Shown in pieces: positions 23,242 through 30,764 of a stretch of DNA of 37,137 bases. This DNA comes from Promethearchaeota archaeon (GTDB lineage: Archaea; Asgardarchaeota; Lokiarchaeia; Sigyniarchaeales; SOKP01), in contig RDOE01000032.1 in the NCBI GenBank assembly GCA_011364975.1, positions 1 through 37,137 of the forward strand, in the 5' to 3' direction. A model generated the notes under the pieces. The model searched no databases. It worked only from the letters and a program-made list of their open reading frames with translations, and was not told where the DNA came from. Each line of letters starts with the position of its first letter. The first letter of the stretch is position 1. The translations under genes were made by a program, and so were the position numbers.

Positions 23242-25608
23242 ATGAAACGAGTGAATATAACGCTTAATGATTTGTTGCCCAAAGGAGAACAATTAACTTT
23301 TTTAGTAGGTGCGGGGTGTTCCGTGGATGCCCCATCGTGTCTCCCGGCTGGTCGTCCTATGATGAACGCAATCATTAATCATGTGACAGCAGAATCAGAG
23401 CATGAGAAACTTGCGAAATTGCAGGAAATCCGTTTTGAATCATTGGTCGAGATCGTACGGGATAATCTCGATCCCGAGCTAAAAATTATTGATTATTATA
23501 CTCAATGTGATAAACCAAATCTCCAGCATTTCTTCTTAGCGAGTATGATTGAACGTGGGCATTTTGTCATGACTACAAATTTTGATCTATTAATTGAGCA
23601 TGCAATGTTACAATTAGGGATACCAATAGAACAAATAAAAGTTGCAATTACAAAAAAAGATTTTGAGAAACTTAATGACCCTGAAAAGCTTTGTGCTGAT
23701 GGATTCAAGACTCTTTACAAAATTCACGGGTCTACAGAAAACGTTTTAACCAAAGAATCAACTAGAGAAAGCTTGATTGCAACTATTCAAGCATTTGGTT
23801 CGAACAAGCAAGGATTAAGTGTGTTTCAAGTTGAGCCTTTTAAACGCACCCTATTCGATAATATATCTCGTGGGCGTTCTTTAGTCGTCATGGGATACTC
23901 TGGGAGTGATGATTTTGATGTGGTTCCCACTCTCAAGGTTCTTCATGAAATGAAGTCGGTGATATGGATAGATCATAGATTTGAAATAACCAATATACCA
24001 AATATATACGAAATCGAGATTCCGAAAAAAGTGGACAGTAAAAATGGGAGTAAGGTGGATCAAATTCTATTAGATATTAAACTCGCATCAAATATTCCTC
24101 ATGTTTATAAGGTTGAGATAAATACTTCTAGTTTTTCGGAATTTTTCCTCTCAAGAGAGATCTCTCTTTCAAACGAGAACTTTAAATTAAGCCTTCAATC
24201 TTGGTTGAGCGAAAATGTTAAGGTGGAAAATGAAGCAATGAAATATATAATTCCCCAACAACTATATCATGACTATAATCGCTATGAGGATTCATTACGA
24301 TGCATTGAAGACCTTTTGAAGCTCGCTCGCAAACAAATGGATCCTGTTTTAGAAATTCGAGCATTGCTTCTGAAGGGAAAAGTTCTTGATTCTGCAGGGA
24401 ATCACAATGATGCTATAAAAATCTTTCAGGACGCTCTCAAACAGGCAAAATCATTACAAAATGAGGAATGGTTAGCCGCATCTTTAAATAACATCGGAAA
24501 TGTGTATAACAGTAGAGCTAAATATGAAGAAGCGCTATCCTATTACAAGCAAGCACTCCCTATTTTCCAAACGAGGGGGAGCCTTTATGAAGAAGGTATC
24601 GTGATGCGAAATATGAGCTCAATTCTCAAAAATTTGAATCGAAACTCGGAAGCTTTGGAACATGCAAGAAGAGCATTGGAAATTTCAGAAGTGTTTGGAA
24701 AATTATCAGATAAAGGAGATATTTTAATGATAATTGGCATGATCGAGACCAGCATGGGAAATGTACAAGATGCAATCACGCATTATGAAGAATCCCTAAG
24801 AATAAACGATCAACTACATGATTACGATGCAAAAGTAGGCGTTTTGAATGTATTAGGTGATTTAATGATGAAACTAGGAGATTTTAACCGTGCTCTGACA
24901 TACTTTCAAGATTCATTACAAGTATCTGAAAGTATTAATGATCTTTCTGGAAAAGCATCAACTTTAAACAATCTGGGAAGACTTTACACAATTTTATCTG
25001 ATTTTTCACTAGCAATGAATTACCTGACTCTTGCAAGGAATTTAGCAAATGAAATTCAAGATAGTCTTATTGAAGCAAATAGTTCTTCCAATATGGGACT
25101 TGTATACTATTATCAAAGTGAAATGGATGAAGCATTAAAAATTTGGGAAAACACTTTAAAGATTTACGAAGCGAAAAAATTTGAGCTTGGAAAGGCAACT
25201 ACTCTCATTAATATCGGAGATGTCTATTATCAAAAACAGAAATATAAAAAGGCTTCTCAGGCTCTCGAAGAAGCATTAAGAATTGGTAAGGAATCAAACG
25301 ATATGGGTATTCAAGCCAATTCATTACAGAAATTAGGTATGATTTTGCAGGATGAAAAACAGTATGATAATGCAGCTTCTCTTTATCACAAGGGGTTAGC
25401 AATCTGCCAGCAAATAGGGGATATTGTAGGAATTGCTACATTCATAAATAACCTTGGTGCTATAGACTTTTCTCGTGAAAAATATGACGTTGCTCTTCAA
25501 AAATACAATGAAGCTTATAATCTTCTAAATCAAGTAGGATTGGGAGAAAGTCCATTAGCTTATACCATCTTAAGAAACATTGATCATCTAAATCAGCTTT
25601 CAAAATAA
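23242..25608 (+). CDS. SIR2-like domain fused to an array of TPR repeats
   Basis: A 788-residue two-part protein. Residues 1 to about 300 form a SIR2-like (NAD-binding) domain: GAGCS (23-27), TTNFD (111-115) with the Asn that is catalytic in NADase members, KIHGS (His162) and GYSGSDDFD (218-226). The zinc-binding Cys pairs of true protein deacetylases are absent. From about 335 to the end there are about eleven 40-residue TPR units (for example WLAASLNNIGNVYNSRAKYE, ASTLNNLGRLYTILSDFS). SIR2 domains joined to repeat scaffolds occur in bacterial and archaeal anti-phage systems, where they destroy NAD+. AGGGG at 23227-23231 precedes the ATG. It is divergent from the polB2 unit. NADase activity is inference. 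Confidence 0.8.
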   Translation: MKRVNITLNDLLPKGEQLTFLVGAGCSVDAPSCLPAGRPMMNAIINHVTAESEHEKLAKLQEIRFESLVEIVRDNLDPELKIIDYYTQCDKPNLQHFFLASMIERGHFVMTTNFDLLIEHAMLQLGIPIEQIKVAITKKDFEKLNDPEKLCADGFKTLYKIHGSTENVLTKESTRESLIATIQAFGSNKQGLSVFQVEPFKRTLFDNISRGRSLVVMGYSGSDDFDVVPTLKVLHEMKSVIWIDHRFEITNIPNIYEIEIPKKVDSKNGSKVDQILLDIKLASNIPHVYKVEINTSSFSEFFLSREISLSNENFKLSLQSWLSENVKVENEAMKYIIPQQLYHDYNRYEDSLRCIEDLLKLARKQMDPVLEIRALLLKGKVLDSAGNHNDAIKIFQDALKQAKSLQNEEWLAASLNNIGNVYNSRAKYEEALSYYKQALPIFQTRGSLYEEGIVMRNMSSILKNLNRNSEALEHARRALEISEVFGKLSDKGDILMIIGMIETSMGNVQDAITHYEESLRINDQLHDYDAKVGVLNVLGDLMMKLGDFNRALTYFQDSLQVSESINDLSGKASTLNNLGRLYTILSDFSLAMNYLTLARNLANEIQDSLIEANSSSNMGLVYYYQSEMDEALKIWENTLKIYEAKKFELGKATTLINIGDVYYQKQKYKKASQALEEALRIGKESNDMGIQANSLQKLGMILQDEKQYDNAASLYHKGLAICQQIGDIVGIATFINNLGAIDFSREKYDVALQKYNEAYNLLNQVGLGESPLAYTILRNIDHLNQLSK

Positions 25609-25661
25609 TTAATTCAAATTAACAAAAATTTTTATTTGCTATGATTAATAGGTATTGTTAT

Positions 25662-26075
25662 ATGAGTATATATCTAAAGGATCACGCTCCATGTGGAATA
25701 TATTGCAAACGATGTCCCGGTGTTGAAACTTTTAACTGTCCGGGATGTAGAGAAAAAAAGGGACAAATACTAAAATTTCCTGTTTGTAAGACCTATGAAT
25801 GTGTAATGAAGAGAGGATATACATTTTGCTATGAATGCAAAGATTTTCCTTGTGAGAAATTGCAGCCAATAGTTAATTTCGAGATATTCCAGCCTCATAA
25901 TTCAAAGGTTTATAACCTAGTTATGATAAAGAAGCATGGTATTGCAAAATGGAATGAAATGTGCGAAGAAGTATCAGATTTATACTATAAAGGCCGTAAG
26001 GTTCGATATGGTGGAGACCCTTTGACTTTAGAGGAAAAAGATCCAAATATGTATAAAAAGAAGGAAAAAGACTAA
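25662..26075 (+). CDS. DUF3795-type Cys-rich protein
   Basis: A 137-residue protein with the DUF3795 start APCGIYCKRCPG and further Cys pairs (NCPGCREKKG, CKTYECVMKRG, FCYECKDFPC), nine or more Cys in the first 80 residues, likely binding zinc or an Fe-S cluster. The C-terminal half is charged and Cys-poor. Function is unknown in the family. The ATG at 25662 fits the family's usual N-terminus and a TATA-like TTTTTATTT about 30 bases upstream; ATG at 25641 would add seven residues. Its 3' end overlaps the convergent RecA-like gene by four bases. Confidence 0.75.
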   Translation: MSIYLKDHAPCGIYCKRCPGVETFNCPGCREKKGQILKFPVCKTYECVMKRGYTFCYECKDFPCEKLQPIVNFEIFQPHNSKVYNLVMIKKHGIAKWNEMCEEVSDLYYKGRKVRYGGDPLTLEEKDPNMYKKKEKD

Positions 26076-26827
26076 AAGAAACAATCTAAAGTCATATTTT
26101 TTGTGGAATTTGATAAGTTTTTTTTCGAAGTTTGTGGTTTCCATTTTAGCAAACGCTTTTCCGGTAAGAAGGGATGCTGTATAAGCTGATACTCAATATT
26201 ACGCTCATTTTCATTGATTAGTATGAGGACACTTCCAAAGTGGGAGAGTATTTTTCCTCCTTTTGGCCTGTAGAGCGAAAATTCATTTAATGGCGCAGTA
26301 AGGATAATGAGGGGTTTAGTGTTAGAAAGAATTGTTTTGATGCCGTGGATTGCTTTTAATAGGTCCTCGAAGGTTTGTTTTTCATAGGTCTGAAAAAGGG
26401 TCGTAATTCCAGAGATTAAAACCACCTTAACATGGTCGAGTTTGGCTAATCTATTCTCTAAAAGCTCCACCATTTGATCCCAAGTGAATGCGCGAGCAAT
26501 AAGAATATTTTCTAATACTTGCCGTGGAGATAAACGAAGAGACACAGCAAATTTGCTAACATTATATGGGTTGAAGCGGTTGTTTCCATCAATGAAGGCA
26601 ATCTTAATACCTTCCCCAAGTCCTCCATTAACGAATGCTTTCTGTGCGATTACTGCCGTTGATAATAAAATGTTTGTAGTTCGGTTTTTATCGCCATAAA
26701 GGAGATATATCAAATCTTTATGAAATCCTTCTCCTCCCAGTAACTCATCTAGCGTCGAATCTCCGCTTGAAACCATTGGAATTCGACTATTTTTTCTGTA
26801 AACTCTAAACCCAGAATTGAATGGCAT
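26072..26827 (-). CDS. RadA/RadB-like RecA-fold protein with degenerate nucleotide-binding motifs
   Basis: A 251-residue protein aligned by eye with the ATPase core of archaeal RadA/Rad51 paralogues: IPMVSSGDSTLDELLGGEGFHKDLIYLLYG, IAFIDGNNRFNPYNVSKFA, and especially VLENILIARAFTWDQMVELLENRL (compare the NIxxARAxxxxxQ motif of RadA). The Walker A loop, normally GxxxxGKT, is GDKNRTTN (45-52): the GK pair is missing. The Walker B strand VKVVLISG ends in Gly where Asp is expected. ATP hydrolysis is therefore doubtful and a structural or regulatory role is more likely, as for some Rad51 paralogues. It could also belong to a KaiC-like branch. The neighbouring PolB2 supports a repair role. Confidence 0.65.
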   Translation of the reverse strand: MPFNSGFRVYRKNSRIPMVSSGDSTLDELLGGEGFHKDLIYLLYGDKNRTTNILLSTAVIAQKAFVNGGLGEGIKIAFIDGNNRFNPYNVSKFAVSLRLSPRQVLENILIARAFTWDQMVELLENRLAKLDHVKVVLISGITTLFQTYEKQTFEDLLKAIHGIKTILSNTKPLIILTAPLNEFSLYRPKGGKILSHFGSVLILINENERNIEYQLIQHPFLPEKRLLKWKPQTSKKNLSNSTKNMTLDCFF

Positions 26828-26933
26828 ATTAGAGGATTTGATTCCTTAAAATAAAGTGTAGTTACCCCGACAATTTTCTAGACTTTGCTCTTTATATAGT
26901 AAAGATTAACAAAAAAAGTTAGATATTAGAAAG

Positions 26934-26957
26934 AATCTTACATTTAAATGTAAGATT
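26934..26957. promoter_or_regulatory. Perfect 24-bp palindrome
   Basis: The half AATCTTACATTT (26934-26945) is followed directly by its exact reverse complement (26946-26957), with no spacer. It lies between the divergent RecA-like and MBL-fold genes, 107 and 167 bases from their starts. With no loop it is a poor RNA hairpin and a good dimer-binding site. The half-site AAATGTAAGAT recurs at 28620-28630 upstream of the zinc-ribbon GTPase gene. Confidence 0.5.
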
Positions 26958-27123
26958 GTTTTATGGAGACGGAGAGAGGTCACTGGAAGTAGAAGAAAGG
27001 TTAAAATATATTGAATTTCTTAATTTCTGATGAAACCTAAACAGATATTTTATATAAAATTTTTATAACCTATAAGATATTAACTAAATAAAGCTATTAA
27101 TATAAGGTCTAAGGAGAAATTTG

Positions 27124-27954
27124 ATGGTTCAAGAAGAGGATACAGTAATTTTTCAACCACGATTGATAAAAGAAGATGATATCTATGGTAAAAATGGTTA
27201 TACTCTTAATCTAATAAAACCAAATGTATATCAATTCTATTCAGGAGGGGCAGGCTCCCATGTTTATCTTATTATCGGAGAAAATTTAAATGTGCTTATT
27301 GACACAGGGATCATCACTAAGTTTAATAGCCTTAATTATCTACTTACAACTGAAATAGGTTTAAAAGTGGAGGATATAGGTTTGGTAATTAATACTCATG
27401 AACATTTTGATCATATTAGTTCTAATGCTTATTTTCATTGCCCTATTGCTGCTCATCGATGGGCTGCAATAAAAATACAACATACCGATGAATTAATTAC
27501 TAAGGGTAAAAAATGGGGTGTGGACTTATCAAATATGAAAATTAATATTTGGTTAGAGGATAGAAATATAATTGATATTGGAAATGTATTATTAAAGATT
27601 ATAGAAACTCCTGGGCATACATCAGGATGTATTTGCATATATGAACCCTATCTACAATATATTTTTACTGGTGACACCTTATTTAAAGAGGCAACAACCA
27701 ATATCTATGAATCAGGCTCTATTTCTGAATATATAGATTCTTTAGAAGTTTTAAATACCTTAAGAATTAATAGTTTTTACCCTAGTCATGGAGACTTAGT
27801 TCTTGGACAGAAAAATGTTAAAAAACAAATTGATTATTCAATTGAAAATGCAAAAAAAGAGCTTAATGCTTTTATTAACAGACTTAAGAGTAAATCTATT
27901 GACGGTGTGAGACCCCCTCCATCTTTATACAGAAGAGAAGAAGAAGATTTATAA
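27124..27954 (+). CDS. Metallo-beta-lactamase-fold hydrolase
   Basis: A 276-residue MBL-fold enzyme with the full metal set: THEHFDH (HxHxDH), the third His in PGHTSGCICIY, the bridging Asp in FTGDTLF and the final His in PSHGD. This supports a di-zinc or di-iron hydrolase of the glyoxalase II/lactonase type. The C-terminal helix region NAKKELNAFINRLKS and the end RPPPSLYRREEEDL are not typical of known subfamilies. ATG at 27124 is preferred over TTG at 27121 because AAGGAG lies eight bases upstream. It stands alone between a palindromic site and the convergent GTPase gene. The substrate is unknown. Confidence 0.85.
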   Translation: MVQEEDTVIFQPRLIKEDDIYGKNGYTLNLIKPNVYQFYSGGAGSHVYLIIGENLNVLIDTGIITKFNSLNYLLTTEIGLKVEDIGLVINTHEHFDHISSNAYFHCPIAAHRWAAIKIQHTDELITKGKKWGVDLSNMKINIWLEDRNIIDIGNVLLKIIETPGHTSGCICIYEPYLQYIFTGDTLFKEATTNIYESGSISEYIDSLEVLNTLRINSFYPSHGDLVLGQKNVKKQIDYSIENAKKELNAFINRLKSKSIDGVRPPPSLYRREEEDL

Positions 27955-27995
27955 GCATAATTTTACACAAAGCTTATCTATTAATATCTGTATAA

Positions 27996-28583
27996 TTAAG
28001 CGACTTCTCCACAATAATTACAAATTTTCAATTTTGCTGAAAAATAATTACCACATTTGCTACATTCCTGTAATTGTTTTTCAATTATTGCATTGACGAT
28101 ATTCAAAAAAGCATTTTCTACATTTTCACTAGTTTTAGAAGAAGTTCCAATTGGTTCCCCATAACAATTGAATATTTTACTTGCTTTGATAGCATCAGTT
28201 TTTGATATCTCACGTTGATCTTTTAAGTCGATTTTTGTTCCAATTATGACTTTAATAATATCTTTAGAGTTTTCATCAATAATTTTAACCCAATTTCCAA
28301 TATCATCTAATGATGACTTTTTAGTCGTATCATATAACAATAATGCTGCTGTAGCACCATTTACATAAGCCGGAAAAAGGATGCGGTATTTTTCCTCGCC
28401 ACCAAAATCCCAAATATTTAATTCAACATTTAAATCTTCCTTAATTCTTACTTCTTTTCTCTTAAAAGCAACGCCTATAGTTTCTTTGGTTTTTTCATTA
28501 AAGATATCATCACAATAACGAGCAATAAGTGAACTTTTCCCAACATTTTTAGCTCCGGCAACCACAATCTTATATTTTAACAT
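27996..28583 (-). CDS. Ras/Rab-like small GTPase with C-terminal zinc ribbon
   Basis: A 195-residue P-loop GTPase. G1 is GAKNVGKS (10-17), the switch I Thr is T35, G3 is DFGGE (59-63), G4 is TKID (116-119) in place of NKxD, and G5 is TSSK (147-150). Rab-like features include WDFGGEEKY and LLLYDTT. Glu63 stands where Gln usually helps hydrolysis. After the G domain the tail ends CSKCG (174-178) and CNYCG (188-192), a rubredoxin-like zinc ribbon in the place where eukaryotic Rabs carry prenylated Cys. It should bind GTP in the cytoplasm; the tail may bind a partner or nucleic acid. Expansion of such GTPases is typical of Asgard archaea. It faces the acyl-CoA synthetase gene divergently. Confidence 0.9.
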   Translation of the reverse strand: MLKYKIVVAGAKNVGKSSLIARYCDDIFNEKTKETIGVAFKRKEVRIKEDLNVELNIWDFGGEEKYRILFPAYVNGATAALLLYDTTKKSSLDDIGNWVKIIDENSKDIIKVIIGTKIDLKDQREISKTDAIKASKIFNCYGEPIGTSSKTSENVENAFLNIVNAIIEKQLQECSKCGNYFSAKLKICNYCGEVA

Positions 28584-28599
28584 TAAAGAGCAAATAATC

Positions 28600-28699
28600 C
28601 TTAAAATTTTATATTAGATAAATGTAAGATAAAAATAAATTAATAGGTTTTCATCCTCAAAAAATAATTCAAATATTCTTAAAATTCTATATATTAGAT
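28600..28699. repeat. AT-rich direct repeat in divergent promoter region
   Basis: CTTAAAATTTTATATTAGAT (28600-28619) recurs as CTTAAAATTCTATATATTAG... (28678-28699), differing by one base and a two-base insertion. The copies are 78 bases apart in the region between the GTPase gene and the first acyl-CoA synthetase gene. They may be TATA-type promoter copies or regulator sites. Confidence 0.3.
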
Positions 28700-28841
28700 T
28701 CTCAACACACAATAAAAATTTTGAATATCTATAGGGGTTTTCTAATTGAATGTTTTCAATAATCAATAAATATAACCAAGATTTATATTGATCTACATCG
28801 AATTAATATTCACAATTTTGAAAAAACTAGATTGAGTTAAA

Positions 28842-30620
28842 ATGAGTGATGAAATAGTTAGATATTGGGATAAGAATTGGCCCGAAGAAACACCTAAACA
28901 TGTAGATTATAACGTAGTTCCTTTAGGAAATCTTCTAGATAAAACCGCTGAAACTTATCCCTATTCTCAAGCAATATTTTTTGAAGGTTTTAGAATGGCT
29001 TATAAAGAGCTAAATACACTTGTCAATCAATTTGCTACTGGACTTTCGAAATTAGGGATTAAAAAAGGTGATGTTGTGTGTATTGATTTACCTAACATAC
29101 CTCAATATGTGATAGCTCATTGGGCGGTACTAAAATTAGGAGCAACATCTAATCCGATATTACCAGTAAATAGATTTGTTGAAATAGTCCATCAGGTAAA
29201 TGATTCAAAAGCTACCACCTTATTAATCTTAGATTATTTATTTGCAGAACATCTGGAGGGTAAAGATCTAAGTAAAATGCCTACCTTGAAAAACATTATT
29301 TTTACAGGACTTGCAGAATATTTGCCTAGTATGAAAGCAAAATTGGGTACAGTTTTGGGGAAAGTCCCAAGAATGAAAGAATGGCCGGAAAAGATAGGTG
29401 AGAAAAAAATCCATAAATTTCAAGCTATTTTACAAGATGGTTTTCAAATCAATATACCAAAAGTTGAATACGATCTTAAAAAGGATATCGCTATTTTAAT
29501 ATATACCGGAGGTACTACAGGTGTACCTAAAGGTGTAATGATTTCTCACTATTCTATGGTTGTTAATGCTTTACAAACAGATATCTGGGCTACAACTCAA
29601 TTAAAGCGAATGGAAGAAACAAAGGGCAAAGGGGGAATGTTGTTAGTCGTTCCGCTAGCACACGCTTTTGGTAATATTGGTATGACTGTTTCGGTTCTAG
29701 AAGGATGGAAAATGATTCTATTACCCCGACCTCCCGATAAAATCTCCAATATATTAAAACATATTATGAAAGAAAAAGCAACTTATATGCCGGGTGTACC
29801 CACTCTTTATATTAAACTTAACCAAGATCCAGATTCGAAGAAATACAAAGGAAAACTGGACTCACTTATCGCTTGTATTAGTGCAGCGTCAGCAATACCA
29901 GAAGAGGTTAAAAATGAATTTGAGAGAATTACAGCTGCTAGTTTGGTTGAAGGATATGGTATGTCAGAGTTTTCTCCCGTTGTTGCCCTAAACCCTTTCA
30001 AAACTGAGCTCCAAAAAATAAATACCGTCGGCTTTCCATTATCAGATACACTTTTAAAGATTGTTGATGCTGATTCAGGTACTAAAGTATTACCACAATG
30101 CCCCAATGAAAGCTGTGAAAATTGTGGTGCTGATGAATTTCAATATATTGGTGAAATATGTTGTACTGGTCCGCAGATGATGCTAGGTTATCTAGGAAGG
30201 CAAAAAGATACCGATTATGCGTTAAGGAAGGATTCGAAAGGTATTACATGGTACTACACCGCAGATATTGGATGCATTGACAGCGGTGGTTATCTTCGAA
30301 TTAAGGATCGAAAGCGAGATATGATCAAATATAAAGGGCATGGTGTATTTCCTCGAGAAGTTGAAGATTTACTCTACATGAATGATGCAGTCTTAGAAGT
30401 GGGCGTAATAGGAATCCCTGATCCAGAAGTTGGTGAAAATATCAAAGCATTTATTGCTTTAAAACCAGAATACCAAGGTAAGGTTACGGTGGAAGATCTG
30501 AGTATTTGGGCTAAAGAAAACATAAGTCCCTTCAAATATCCACGCTTAATCGAAATTGTACCCGAATTACCAAAATCAGTAGTAGGAAAGATTTTAAGAA
30601 GAGAATTAAGAAAATCCTAA
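28842..30620 (+). CDS. AMP-forming acyl-CoA synthetase (with Cys-rich insertion)
   Basis: A 592-residue adenylate-forming enzyme. The P-loop motif is YTGGTTGVPKGVM (about 226-238), followed by VPLAHAFG, the aromatic/gate region EGYGMSEFSP, the Asp of YTADIG, the hinge KDRKRDMIKYKG and the C-terminal catalytic Lys in PKSVVGKILRREL. It should convert a carboxylate, ATP and CoA to acyl-CoA, AMP and PPi; the chain length or ring type is unknown. Unlike its two neighbours it has an insertion with CPNESCENCG followed by EICC, a possible zinc site, just before the TGP-x-MLGYLG segment. Its spacing to the next gene (144 bp, with a T-tract) suggests its own transcript. Confidence 0.85.
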   Translation: MSDEIVRYWDKNWPEETPKHVDYNVVPLGNLLDKTAETYPYSQAIFFEGFRMAYKELNTLVNQFATGLSKLGIKKGDVVCIDLPNIPQYVIAHWAVLKLGATSNPILPVNRFVEIVHQVNDSKATTLLILDYLFAEHLEGKDLSKMPTLKNIIFTGLAEYLPSMKAKLGTVLGKVPRMKEWPEKIGEKKIHKFQAILQDGFQINIPKVEYDLKKDIAILIYTGGTTGVPKGVMISHYSMVVNALQTDIWATTQLKRMEETKGKGGMLLVVPLAHAFGNIGMTVSVLEGWKMILLPRPPDKISNILKHIMKEKATYMPGVPTLYIKLNQDPDSKKYKGKLDSLIACISAASAIPEEVKNEFERITAASLVEGYGMSEFSPVVALNPFKTELQKINTVGFPLSDTLLKIVDADSGTKVLPQCPNESCENCGADEFQYIGEICCTGPQMMLGYLGRQKDTDYALRKDSKGITWYYTADIGCIDSGGYLRIKDRKRDMIKYKGHGVFPREVEDLLYMNDAVLEVGVIGIPDPEVGENIKAFIALKPEYQGKVTVEDLSIWAKENISPFKYPRLIEIVPELPKSVVGKILRRELRKS

Positions 30621-30630
30621 TTTTTTTTTT
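30621..30630 (+). terminator. T-tract terminator
   Basis: Ten T residues directly follow the stop codon of the first acyl-CoA synthetase gene, with more T-rich sequence after it. Typical archaeal terminator. Confidence 0.5.
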
Positions 30631-30764
30631 CTTTTAATCCTTTTAATTCATTTTTTGGATTATTTATTAATTTTCTTGATCATTTTAATCAAACTTTATA
30701 ACTAATTCCAACAATAATAATATTTAACCATTTATTAAATCAAAAAAAAGTTAATGATCTAAAA

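Noticed and set aside
23242-24150. SIR2-TPR N-terminus as a true protein deacetylase
   Set aside because: The zinc-binding CxxC pairs and the QNID motif of sirtuins are missing; it fits the SIR2-like NADase group better.
27040-27060. 14-bp AT-only palindrome near 27047-27060
   Set aside because: Consists only of A and T in very AT-rich DNA, so it is likely chance or part of a TATA region.
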